DNA from: Methanolinea sp.
GTDB taxonomy: Archaea > Halobacteriota > Methanomicrobia > Methanomicrobiales > Methanospirillaceae
Length of the DNA: 64,000 nucleotides
Direction: 5' to 3'
Assembly (NCBI GenBank): GCA_029907345.1
Contig: JARYMB010000007.1
Coordinates: 35,073 to 99,072, forward strand
Made by a program: the position numbers and the translations under genes. Below are positions 35,414 through 43,570 of the stretch, piece by piece (the first letter of the stretch is position 1; each line of letters starts with the position of its first letter). Under the pieces are notes generated by a model. That model saw only the letters and a list, made by a program, of their open reading frames with translations. It was not told where the DNA came from and ran no database searches.

Positions 35414-36739
35414 TCACTTTTTCCCCGGTTTGTGCTGCCGGGCTGCGTCTGCTGCCCCTGACTGGATCTTCAGGAGGGCCGCCGCGACCTCGAGCGACGT
35501 GTGGTCATCTCCCATCACCTGTTCGACCCGGGCGATGAACGGTTCGAGTCCCCCTGCGGCGATCACGTCACGGATCCTCTCCCCGATGTGGACGAACCGC
35601 CGCTCCTCGAGGTCGGCATCTGCCGGAACGGCGTGGCGGGCGATGCGGATCCGTGCATACTTCTGGATATCCCGGAGTTTCCACATCTCTTTGCCCGAGA
35701 CGAACGTGAATGCCTTCCCGGATTTCCCTGCCCGGCCGGTCCTGCCTATCCGGTGGATGTAGTACTCGGGGTCCTGCGGGACGTCGAAGTTGAAGACGAT
35801 CCCGATCTCCTCGACGTCGATTCCCCGGGCGGCGACGTCGGTTGCGACCAGGATGTCGGTCGAGCGTGCCCTGAAGCGCGACATCACGCGTTCGCGCTCC
35901 TTCTGGTCCATGTCGCCGTGGAGGGCTTCCGCGAGGTACCCGCGGGCCTGGAGCTGGGATGCAACCTCGTCCACCCGGCGCTTGGTGTTGCAGAAGACGA
36001 GTGCAAGGTCCGGGTTGTAGTAGTCGAGCAGGCGGGAAAGGACTTCGACCTTCTCGGACTCCCGGACCTCGAAGTACCGCTGCTCGATGACGGGAACCGC
36101 GAGCTGCCCGTGGACGACCCTGACCATCCGGGGGTCTTTGAGGAACTTTTGTGCCAGGGCAAGGATCTCCTGGGACATCGTCGCGGAGAAAAGCACGTTC
36201 TGCCTTCTTTCAGGCAGGCGGGAGAATATCTTTGCGATGTCGTCTGCAAATCCCATGTCGAGCATCTCGTCTGCCTCGTCAAGGACGGTTATCCGGACCT
36301 GCGAGAGGTCGACTGTCCGCCGGGAAAGGTGGTCAAGGAGCCTTCCCGGCGTTGCTATGACGACGTGGACACCCTTGCGCAGGACCGCGACCTGGCGTTC
36401 GATGGGCTGGCCGCCGTACACGGGGAGGACGGAGACACCGCCCATGTACCGGGCGAGCTTCCGGAGTTCCTCGGAGACCTGGATGGCAAGTTCGCGTGTC
36501 GGGCAAAGAACGAGGGCCTGCACCGCGGGACGGTCCGGCTCGAGCATTTCGAGGAGGGGGATCCCGAATGCGGCGGTCTTGCCCGTCCCGGTATGGGCCT
36601 GGCCCACCATATCGTGGCCGTCGCGGATCACGGGGATTGCAAGGGACTGGATGGGTGTCGGTTCCTCGAACCCAAGGTCCCTGATCGCACGGAGGAGGGG
36701 GTCGGGCAGGTCGAGGTCGGCAAATGAGATTGTCTTCAT
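35414..36739 (-). CDS. DEAD-box RNA helicase
   Basis: 441 residues with the full motif set: Q motif (FEEPTPIQ), Walker A AHTGTGKT, PTRELA, TPGR, DEAD in VLDEADEMLD, SAT in LFSATMS, and HRIGRTGRAGKSG in domain 2. The C-terminal 70 residues form a charged tail. It unwinds RNA duplexes, perhaps in ribosome assembly or cold adaptation. No neighbour links it to a specific pathway. Confidence 0.94.
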   Translation of the reverse strand: MKTISFADLDLPDPLLRAIRDLGFEEPTPIQSLAIPVIRDGHDMVGQAHTGTGKTAAFGIPLLEMLEPDRPAVQALVLCPTRELAIQVSEELRKLARYMGGVSVLPVYGGQPIERQVAVLRKGVHVVIATPGRLLDHLSRRTVDLSQVRITVLDEADEMLDMGFADDIAKIFSRLPERRQNVLFSATMSQEILALAQKFLKDPRMVRVVHGQLAVPVIEQRYFEVRESEKVEVLSRLLDYYNPDLALVFCNTKRRVDEVASQLQARGYLAEALHGDMDQKERERVMSRFRARSTDILVATDVAARGIDVEEIGIVFNFDVPQDPEYYIHRIGRTGRAGKSGKAFTFVSGKEMWKLRDIQKYARIRIARHAVPADADLEERRFVHIGERIRDVIAAGGLEPFIARVEQVMGDDHTSLEVAAALLKIQSGAADAARQHKPGKK

Positions 36740-36831
36740 GAATTATTTCCTTCTCATGTATTGGCGGGCATGGGGCATGTCACTTCCCACCGGGTACCCT
36801 CCTCATGACCGGGAGCATCGCAGGCCTGCAT

Positions 36832-37653
36832 TCATTCCCTGACGACCACCGATGCCGTTTCATCGAAGGGGTTGGTCCGGAGTGCAAGCGAGTAAAGGTA
36901 GGGGTAGGTGAGGCTGAGGTGGCCCATGTACACGATCCACTCGAGGACGAGGAGGCCATAGACGCGGTTGATGTCCCCCGAGAGGTGGGCGTAATCCGTG
37001 TCCGGCAGCCCGGAGAGGTCTTCCCGGTGCACAAGTTCCTGCCAGAGGTGCAGGAGTGCCTGGAGGAGGTCGGAGAACCGCGAGTGTTCGTCAAGGTCGG
37101 GGTTCTGGAGGAGCAGCGAGAGGACGTCCACCTTCTTCCCGAGCGCGTCCCGGAGCGCGACCAGGTCACAGCTGCGGCTGTCGAGCGCATAACTACGCCT
37201 GTCCAGATCTGCAGCGAGCATGCGGAGCCTGCCACCGGAAAAGGAGCCGGGATCCGAGAGAACCCGGGCGAGATCGTTCCTCCGGGGATCGAGCCGCGAG
37301 AAGGAGGCAAGGAGGGACGTTCCGAGCTGCGAAAAGAAGAGCCCGACGAGGAGGCCGGTCTTCTTCCGGCGCCTCTCCCGCTCCGCCCGGTATGCCAGGT
37401 GCTCGACTGCGTTCGTGACCAGCCCCACGAAACAGCCCACGCCCCCCACGATGACGGCAACCGCGAGGGCCTTTCCCGCGGGCGTGACCGGGTGCAGGTC
37501 GCCGTAGCCGACGGTTGCAACCGTCACGATGGTGAGGTACAGGGAGTCAAAGGGCGAAAACCCCTCGAGCAGGGAAAACCCGGCGACACCGGCGATCAGG
37601 ACAAGTGCGAACACTACCCCGTAGGCAAGGAGCCGCTGCTGGTACCGATCCAT
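36832..37653 (-). CDS. Two-transmembrane potassium channel with large cytoplasmic domain
   Basis: 273 residues. TM1 is at about 8-28, the pore loop and selectivity filter TVATVGYGD at about 45-53, and TM2 at about 65-85. The remaining 190 residues are soluble and helical (VDVLSLLLQNPDL; LLQALLHLWQELVHRE) without an RCK/TrkA-N domain. The filter marks K+ selectivity. ATG 37653 is chosen because TM1 starts directly after it; upstream residues belong to the repeat region. Confidence 0.85.
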   Translation of the reverse strand: MDRYQQRLLAYGVVFALVLIAGVAGFSLLEGFSPFDSLYLTIVTVATVGYGDLHPVTPAGKALAVAVIVGGVGCFVGLVTNAVEHLAYRAERERRRKKTGLLVGLFFSQLGTSLLASFSRLDPRRNDLARVLSDPGSFSGGRLRMLAADLDRRSYALDSRSCDLVALRDALGKKVDVLSLLLQNPDLDEHSRFSDLLQALLHLWQELVHREDLSGLPDTDYAHLSGDINRVYGLLVLEWIVYMGHLSLTYPYLYSLALRTNPFDETASVVVRE

Positions 37654-37737
37654 CGGGGAAGTGTCAGGGGGGACCGGTGATAAAGCTGACCGTGCGGCCG
37701 GGAGAACACGGAGCCGGAACAACCGTTGATGGAGGAG

Positions 37738-38225
37738 GCTCCCCTGTTCCATGTGAGGATGGGGGGAGAGGGCAGCGATGCCGCAGCGGCGGGGCGTTGC
37801 TTGTAATCAGCGAACCGGAGGGGGAGACCCCCTCCGGACCACCCCCGTGTAAGGATAGGAGGCGGGCAGGGTTGATTGGGCATAGTGGCATGTCCTCTCC
37901 CTCAGCACTGGCCCTATCGCCACAGGGGGGTGCCGCAGGCGGCGGGGGGTTGCTTGTAATCAGCGAACCGGAGGGGGAGACCCCCTCCGGACCACCCCCA
38001 TGTGAGGATGGGAAGTGGGCAGGGTTGATCGGGCATGGTATCATGACCACTTCCCCAGCACTGGCCCTATCGCCACAAGGGGGTGCCGCAGGCGGCGGGG
38101 CTTCAGCCCCGAGAGCGTCAAAGGAGGGGAGTGCGATCTGTTGACCAATTGCCCGGAGGGGGTGCGGGCAGAGTTTATCGGGGACTATTTCATGACCTGT
38201 TCCCAGTGGCGGGGCGTCAGCCCCG
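37738..38225. repeat. Repeat cluster 1, 153-bp period
   Basis: At least two full copies and partial flanking copies of a GC-rich unit repeat at exactly 153 bases. The TTGCTTGTAATCAGCGAACC motif is at 37797 and 37950, and GCGGCGGGG recurs at 37786, 37939 and 38092. Each full unit contains a 23-base hairpin with a 10-bp stem (CCGGAGGGGG/CCCCCTCCGG; 37815-37837 and 37968-37990), a conserved CCAGCACTGGCCCTATCGCCACA run, and, in the last copies, CGGGGC-TCAGCCCCG hairpins (near 38096 and 38212). Both strands stay open for long reading frames, but the products are low-complexity and unlike proteins. Confidence 0.8.
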
Positions 38226-38270
38226 ACGAATCCAGGCAATTCTCCGATGACACAAGGAAAACACTCCCAC

Positions 38271-38777
38271 TCACCCGGAATCCTCCCCGTCTCCATCGTC
38301 ACCTTCCGACCATTCCCCTGCGAAGAGTATCCATGCAGCTGCAAACACGAGCGGTATTCCGATAGGAACCGAAAAGCCTGCCGGGCCGGCGAACAGGGGA
38401 CCGTACTGGACGATGCACGATGCAACGAGAAGGACACCGGAAACAGCGACTGCAACACCTGCATACCGTATCCATTGCACCTTTCCTTCCGCCACGGCAA
38501 GGAGGATGACGAGGAACGACACAACGAGAATAACAGCCCCTGCATCCCACAAGATGAACGAGACCGCGGTCCTGCCCGCGATCAGCCCGGAACTGACATA
38601 CCCGGTGTCCGAGGCAACAGTAATCAGGGAAGGCCCGTAGAATGTCTCCTGGTATCGGAAAAGGGCCCATTGCACACCGCTACCCAGCCAGTCACCGATA
38701 ACGTAGAGGTTGAGGGGGACGACGAGGAGAATGAGGGGGAGGAGAGGGGCAATGCGCCGGTCGAAAGAGAGATCCAT
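38271..38777 (-). CDS. Hypothetical integral membrane protein
   Basis: 168 residues with about four hydrophobic helices (IAPLLPLILLVVPLNLYVIG; AVSFILWDAGAVILVVSFLV; YAGVAVAVSGVLLVASCIV; SVPIGIPLVFAAAWILF) and an acidic tail (EGDDGDGEDSG). I do not recognise a family. It lies right after repeat cluster 1 on the minus strand. Hydrophobic periodicity supports a real gene. Confidence 0.6.
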   Translation of the reverse strand: MDLSFDRRIAPLLPLILLVVPLNLYVIGDWLGSGVQWALFRYQETFYGPSLITVASDTGYVSSGLIAGRTAVSFILWDAGAVILVVSFLVILLAVAEGKVQWIRYAGVAVAVSGVLLVASCIVQYGPLFAGPAGFSVPIGIPLVFAAAWILFAGEWSEGDDGDGEDSG

Positions 38778-38935
38778 TACCCAATCATGTCAACGCCCTG
38801 TGACATGATGGTTGCGGGATTATCGCCACTACCAGGACACAGTAGTAAATTTGCGAACGGGAGTCTTACTCATCCCGGAATCCGTCGGGAAATGCATCGC
38901 CGGGAGATGAACGGTGCGGTGCAGCATGGAATATG

Positions 38936-38944
38936 TTTAAATAC
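38936..38944 (+). promoter_or_regulatory. TATA box upstream of the pilin gene
   Basis: TTTAAATAC stands out in GC-rich DNA about 75 bases before the pilin ATG, implying a leader of roughly 50 bases. Confidence 0.5.
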
Positions 38945-39018
38945 CTTCTGGTGGGAATGTACCGTTACAGTGTCTTGCCCCATTTCGTGGGCAATGTGCA
39001 TGTGAATCGAGGTGCATT

Positions 39019-39414
39019 ATGAAGATCATGAAGAATGATGAGGCAGTATCACCCGTTATCGGTGTGATCCTGATGGTGGCCATCACGGTCATCCTTGCAG
39101 CGGTTATTGCGGCTTTCGTGTTCGGGCTGGCTGGGACGACATCTACTACGAAAAATGTAGGGGTTACCGCAGGTTTGAATGGATCTGGGTATGCTTCCAT
39201 AACTTGGCAGGGCGGTACAGATCTCGGTAAAATTGTAAGCTGGGAAGGAAAGCTTGAAAATGGAACTCGTGTAGTAGGGAATATTGATGTTAATCAAAAA
39301 CCCTCTGTTGGTCAGGTTAATACAACAGAAATAGGTATTTCAGGGCACAGATTGATTATTACTGCCAAGTTTGAAGATGGATCAAGTCAGGTAATCTTTG
39401 ACAAACAATTCTAA
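39019..39414 (+). CDS. Type IV pilin-like protein (archaeal pilin N-terminal domain)
   Basis: 131 residues. The N terminus KNDEAVSPVIGVILMVAIT followed by a hydrophobic helix is the class III signal of archaeal type IV pilins (DUF1628 family), cut before or within the AVSPVIG region by a prepilin peptidase. The rest is a beta-rich, Gly/Thr-rich domain. GAGGTG four bases before ATG 39019 supports the start. The distal two-thirds use AT-rich codons unlike the rest of the window, suggesting transfer or diversification. It may form a surface pilus or adhesin subunit. Confidence 0.85.
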   Translation: MKIMKNDEAVSPVIGVILMVAITVILAAVIAAFVFGLAGTTSTTKNVGVTAGLNGSGYASITWQGGTDLGKIVSWEGKLENGTRVVGNIDVNQKPSVGQVNTTEIGISGHRLIITAKFEDGSSQVIFDKQF

Positions 39415-39586
39415 TCCTAACCCTTTTTCATTCATATTCATCTCAAATCCCCGTCAACCAAAATCCCATTCAATCACAGCCTTTTGAATCCTCTAAAGAA
39501 TCCCAACATCTTTTGTACAATTCAAACCCTCTCCACATTCACTCCCCTTAGCAAAAACTTAAAACCCTCTCCACCTCATGCTCTTT

Positions 39587-39635
39587 CAATGTGACCGGTC
39601 GTGCAGCCTTCTCTTTTCACTGATAGGTCACATTG
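39587..39635. repeat. Inverted repeat CAATGTGACC
   Basis: A perfect 10-bp inverted pair, CAATGTGACC (39587-39596) and GGTCACATTG (39626-39635), with a 29-base loop and additional CTTT/AAAG outer pairing. Seen directly; it could be a stem-loop or a dimeric protein site. Confidence 0.6.
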
Positions 39636-39766
39636 AGGTGAAAGAACGTTATTCAGAGGATTAAATACCGGACGCCACGTTTTAATGGACAGGCGTCTTC
39701 CATCTGCCCGAATAACGGCAGACATTGGATCGTATCGAATGGGAACATCTACAGAGAGGATTTACC

Positions 39767-39877
39767 ATGTGCAGAATAGCGGGCTCCCCCCAAAATGACT
39801 TCGCCTACCAAAGCTTCAACATCCAGGGGGTGCTTCAGATTACCAATAAGCAGATGTCATTAACCTGGTATCCGTAA
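39767..39877 (+). CDS. Possible 36-residue protein of unknown function
   Basis: An ATG follows AGAGAGGATTTACC, giving a good GAGAGGA ribosome site with suitable spacing. The 36-residue product begins MCRIAGSPQNDF and ends in TNKQMSLTWYP. A TATA-like element lies about 100 bases upstream. No family recognised; it may also be the tail of a decayed gene. Confidence 0.25.
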   Translation: MCRIAGSPQNDFAYQSFNIQGVLQITNKQMSLTWYP

Positions 39878-40092
39878 AACCTTTAGAATCCCGAAAAACA
39901 GCCTGATGGTTGAGAACTCGTCTGTCCCTCGCCCGAATCCTTATCCAACCTCGCCTGCCAGAAGGAAACCAATTTGCAAATGCCAATCCCGACAAAGCAC
40001 TATGCCAGTCTTACGACTCCGATTCTCACAAGTGTGATCCGGACCTCTTCCCATCTATCTGCCGTCAGGACACCAGATGGTATCTTGCGAAT

Positions 40093-40148
40093 AATACTTC
40101 CGCACCTTCCACAGACTTCCGCAGATCTTCAACACCTGCGGAAGTATT
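40093..40148. repeat. 12-bp inverted repeat and TGCGGAAG motif cluster
   Basis: AATACTTCCGCA (40093-40104) pairs perfectly with TGCGGAAGTATT (40137-40148). The core CTTCCGCA also occurs between the arms (ACTTCCGCAG), and TGCGGAAG appears twice more at 40293-40300 and 40302-40309. Five copies of an 8-base core in about 220 bases of AT-rich DNA suggest a protein binding site. Confidence 0.55.
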
Positions 40149-40807
40149 TGATTCCGATGGAAAAGCCTCGGATTCTCCTAATAACCTATATAATAAAAAT
40201 ATTTTATATAGTACTCTATTATACTTCCACAAATACAGGCACACACATACCCCTGATCGTCGTGCACTCCATGTCTCTCTCTGTGACTGAAGTGCGGAAG
40301 TTGCGGAAGTGTCCTGAGAGAAAACAGAGAATTAGCCTTCAATTAAAAAATCCGGTCTTGAAAGATCCCCGTTTTCACTTCTGCACAACCCTTCAGCAGG
40401 TGAAATGCGGAGAAGTGTTGAAGTATAGGTTGTTCTTCCTGCCCTGATTGATGCCAACGATGACATGCCCCCCGGCTGACCTGGACAGGCATCCTCTCCG
40501 TGTGCGGGATCACCTGGCCGGTCTTCGTTGCGAATCCGGCCGGGGACCGAGAGGAGAGGTCCGGCAATCCTGTCAGGCAGGATACCCCGCGGGTTCTCCA
40601 GTTCCCGCTCTGCGCCACTTTCGCGTGGGTCGTGATGAACAGGGAGGCGGTCTTGCACTCTCCCCCTCCCTCCCGGAGGGAAGGCCCTCCGCCACTCAAA
40701 ACCAGTGCCCCGGCAACGGTTTCCTGGATCGGACTGGTATGGAGATGACACGACTTTTTTTTAACCCTGGCGAGTGGATACATCGGGAAACACCGCCCCC
40801 ATCCACA

Positions 40808-40818
40808 TCTATATATAC
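40808..40818 (+). promoter_or_regulatory. TATA box upstream of the CxxC protein
   Basis: TCTATATATAC lies about 50 bases before the ATG at 40863. Confidence 0.5.
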
Positions 40819-40862
40819 GTTCCGCTCACACGCTTACCCGCAGGACAAAAACTGCATAGGTA

Positions 40863-41033
40863 ATGGAAATGGATGACAGAGGTTTTAGGGGAGGGTTCAA
40901 CCGGCCCCGGACAATGACAAAGACCGTTTGTGCGGACTGTGGAAAGGAATGCGAAGTACCGTTCGTCCCCACCGAAGGAAGGCCGGTATACTGCCGGGAG
41001 TGCCTGCCAAAGCACAGGAAGCCCCGGTACTAG
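40863..41033 (+). CDS. Small CxxC-x17-CxxC zinc-ribbon protein
   Basis: A 56-residue frame with a basic, Gly/Arg-rich start (DDRGFRGGFNRPR) and one zinc ribbon: CADC in TVCADCGKEC, then RPVYCRECLPKH. This matches the CxxC-x17-CxxC domain seen in small archaeal and bacterial proteins. It probably binds zinc and nucleic acid. A TATA box precedes it. ATG 40869 is an alternative start. Confidence 0.72.
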   Translation: MEMDDRGFRGGFNRPRTMTKTVCADCGKECEVPFVPTEGRPVYCRECLPKHRKPRY

Positions 41034-41266
41034 GACTCTCACTTTTTTCCCGGTTGTTTCACAACTGACAGGCTTTCACTTTTGCGGCTCTTCGCTATTT
41101 CGAGCGGGGAGTAAAGGACTAAAGAGGGGGCGGCCTTGCCCCCATATCCCCCTGTGAGGATAGTCCCGCCCCCCCCACCGAGGGCGCCCCGGCGGTGGGA
41201 AACCCCCCATCGACCCGCCCCGGGTGAGGCTGGTGGCCTGGTTCCCGGTGATCAGGCTGCATTTCT

Positions 41267-41277
41267 GAAAATATATG
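41267..41277 (+). promoter_or_regulatory. TATA-like element of the permease gene
   Basis: GAAAATATATG is the only AT-rich stretch here. A start site about 25 bases downstream, near 41295, would exclude the ATG at 41275 as a translated codon and favours GTG 41320. Confidence 0.4.
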
Positions 41278-41319
41278 AAGGAAAGGGGACAACAGAACTG
41301 CATCCATCGGAATGGGGAA

Positions 41320-42618
41320 GTGATCACCATCGCGAAGAAAAACCCGGTGCAACCGGGCGGTCTTGCCCGCCGCCTGGGATTCTGGGAAGTGACCCTCTCG
41401 GGGGTGGGCATCATCCTCGGCGCCGGGATATATGCCCTGATCGGGGCTGCTGCCGGGAGTGCAGGGAATGCAGTCTGGCTCTCGTTTGGGGCTGCAGCCC
41501 TCGTTGCGTTTTTCACGGCCCTTTCCTACATGGAGCTTGCGTCCATGATGCCTGCCGTCGGGGCGGAATACGAGTACTGCGCCCGGGCGGTCGGGAAACG
41601 CGTGGCGATGGTGATCGGGTGGCTGATCATCTTTTCCGGTATCCTTGGGGCGGCGACGGTGTCGCTTGGATTCGCCGGGTACCTGGGCAGCCTCCTTTCC
41701 GTTCCACTCCTCCCTGCCGCATTCGCACTCCTCGCGGCCCTGACCGGGCTGCTCCTCGCCGGGGTAAAGGAGAGCGCCCTCGTTGCCGTCGCGTTCACCC
41801 TCGTCGAGGTGGGAGGACTCCTCCTCGTCATCATCGCAGGCATCCCCTGCCTCGGGAAGGTGGACTACCTGGAGATGCCATCCGGAATACCGGGGGTCCT
41901 CTCGGCCGCAGCCCTGGTCTTTTTTTCGTACCAGGGCTTCGAGGAGATGGTCAAGTTCTCGGAGGAGACCCGGCGGCCGGAGCGGACGATACCGCTTGCC
42001 CTTATCGTTGCCCTCGGGATCTCGACGGCACTCTACATGCTGGTCTGCATCTCGGCAGTGAGCGTCACCGGTTGGGAAGTGCTTTCATCATCACCGGCAC
42101 CCTTTGCAGCCGTTGCATCTACCGCATGGGGTACCGATGCCTCTTTCCTCATCTCGGTGATAGCGCTCTTTGCAACGGCAAACACTGCCCTCATGATGCT
42201 GTTTGCCTCCTCGCGGATCTCGTACGGGATGGCCCGGGCAGGGTCCCTCCCGCCGTTCCTTGCATTCGTGCACCCCGAAAGAAAGACACCGTGGATAACA
42301 AGCATCCTCGTCGGGGCCGGTGCCCTGCTCTTCGTGTCGGTCGAAAACATTGCCTTTGTCGCAAATGTCTCGAACTTCACCCTCTTTGTCACGTTCATCG
42401 TGGTCAACCTCTCGGTCATCGTCCTCCGTTTCCGGGAGCCGCGCGCCAGGCGGCCTTTTTCTGTCCCGTGGAGTGTGGGCCGATTTCCTGTCTTTCCCCT
42501 CCTTGGGATGGCCTCGTGCGGCCTCCTCCTCATCCAGCTCGAGCCTGCCGTCCTCGGCATCGGGGCTCTCCTTACCGGGACAGGGATTGTCGTTGCCGTT
42601 GTATCCGGGAGAAAGTGA
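41320..42618 (+). CDS. Amino acid permease (APC superfamily)
   Basis: 432 residues with 12 predicted membrane helices. The first helix carries GVGIILGAGIYALIGAAAG, the APC substrate-binding glycine turn, and helix 6 region FFSYQGFEEMVKFSEET matches the family. It imports an amino acid or amine by proton or cation coupling; the substrate is unknown. A longer frame starts at ATG 41275, but its first 15 residues are not family-like and lie over the TATA element, so GTG 41320 is chosen. Confidence 0.87.
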   Translation: MITIAKKNPVQPGGLARRLGFWEVTLSGVGIILGAGIYALIGAAAGSAGNAVWLSFGAAALVAFFTALSYMELASMMPAVGAEYEYCARAVGKRVAMVIGWLIIFSGILGAATVSLGFAGYLGSLLSVPLLPAAFALLAALTGLLLAGVKESALVAVAFTLVEVGGLLLVIIAGIPCLGKVDYLEMPSGIPGVLSAAALVFFSYQGFEEMVKFSEETRRPERTIPLALIVALGISTALYMLVCISAVSVTGWEVLSSSPAPFAAVASTAWGTDASFLISVIALFATANTALMMLFASSRISYGMARAGSLPPFLAFVHPERKTPWITSILVGAGALLFVSVENIAFVANVSNFTLFVTFIVVNLSVIVLRFREPRARRPFSVPWSVGRFPVFPLLGMASCGLLLIQLEPAVLGIGALLTGTGIVVAVVSGRK

Positions 42619-42675
42619 GGGCGGTCCCGCAGTTGCCGCGAGGGGCAGGACGCCCCCGGACCTCTTCCGGAGAAG

Positions 42676-43375
42676 CGTCAGCCCCGAAAATGAGTGCCTT
42701 TTGTTTCTTAGTTGCCCGGAGGGGGAGGCCCCCTCCGGACCACCCCCATGTGAGGATAGGGAGCGGGCAGGGTTAATCGGGCATGGTGTCATGACCTCTC
42801 CCCCAGCACTGCCCCTATCGCCACACGGGGGTGCCACAGCGGCCGAGGGTTGATTGTCATCAGCGAACCGGAGGGGGAAACCCCCTCCGGACCACCCCCA
42901 TGTGAGGATGGGGAGCGGGCAGGGTTGATCGTGCATTGTGACATGTCCTTTTCCCCAGCACTGCCCCTATCGCCACACGGGGGTGCCTCAGCGGCGGGGC
43001 GTCAGCCCCGGGAGCGTCTGAGGATGGGAGTGCGGTCTGTTACCGCTTCGAGTTATCCGGACCACCCCCCGTGTGAGGATGGGGAGCGGGCAGGGTTAAT
43101 CGGGCATGGTGTCATGACCTCTCCCCCAGCACTGGCCCTCTCGCCACATGGGGATGCCACAGCGGCGGGGCGTCAGCCCCGGGAGCGTCTGAGGATAGGA
43201 GTGAGGTCTGTTAACGCTTCGAGTTGTCCGGACCACCCCCCGTGTGAGGATGGGGAGCGGGCAGGGTTGATCGCCTGTTCCCCAGCACTGGCCCTATCGC
43301 CACATGGGGGTGCCGCAGCGGCGGGGCATCAGTCCCGGGAGCGTCTGAGGATGGGAGTGCGGTCTGTTACCGCTT
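42676..43375. repeat. Repeat cluster 2, 152-171 bp period
   Basis: Four or more copies of the same family as cluster 1. The CCGGACCACCCCC run occurs at 42735, 42887, 43057 and 43228, giving spacings of 152, 170 and 171. The first two copies have the 23-base CCGGAGGGGG hairpin (42716-42738, 42868-42890). The later ones replace it with a CGGGGCGTCAGCCCCGGGAGCG hairpin followed by GGTCTGTTA-CGCTTCGAGTT. All share GTGAGGAT-GGGAGCGGGCAGGGTT and CCAGCACTG-CCCT-TCGCCACA. Long frames exist on both strands but the products are repetitive Pro/Gly/Ala text without a fold. Confidence 0.82.
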
Positions 43376-43570
43376 TGGGGTGGCGGGAAGGGTTTATCGG
43401 GTACTGTAATATGGCCATGCTTCCTACGTGCATCTCTCACGCGGGTGCCAAGCGTTAGGAGCATCCCTAAAAATTGTAAAATAATCTTTACTCGGTCAAA
43501 CCAAACATGGAACCTTTCTCCGGCTTAAAGATTATTTAGAAGGAACCGCAAAACCATAATTGAAAAATCC

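Larger units (their letters stand above)
39415..40862. other. AT-rich stretch, largely without genes
   Basis: About 1.45 kb with clearly lower GC than the surroundings, especially 39420-39900 and 40080-40450. It contains inverted repeats (separate entries), direct repeats of AAACCCTCTCCAC (near 39523 and 39561), a possible TATA ATTAAATACC at 39659-39668, one short reading frame with a ribosome site (39767-39877), and no convincing longer gene. Frames of 100-150 codons in 39900-40780 have no family resemblance. It may be a decayed insertion or a regulatory or RNA locus. Confidence 0.5.

Noticed and set aside
37664..38545. A 293-codon minus frame with repeated GGGPEGVSPSGSLIT text
   Set aside because: It is a reading of the 153-bp repeats and of the antisense of nearby sequence. 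Equally long frames exist on the other strand, and conservation is at nucleotide level including the hairpins.
40343..40783. Frames of 139-146 codons on the minus strand near the pilin
   Set aside because: No family resemblance, two alternative frames are open over the same bases, and the codon use is not gene-like. I cannot exclude a short gene.
37738..43375. CRISPR array made of the 153-bp repeats
   Set aside because: The whole unit is conserved, including what would be the spacer; there are no short repeats with unique spacers and no cas genes.
42850..43458. A 202-codon plus frame with repeated CEDGERAGLI text
   Set aside because: It comes from repeat cluster 2; open on both strands, without a fold or plausible start, and it changes register between unit types.
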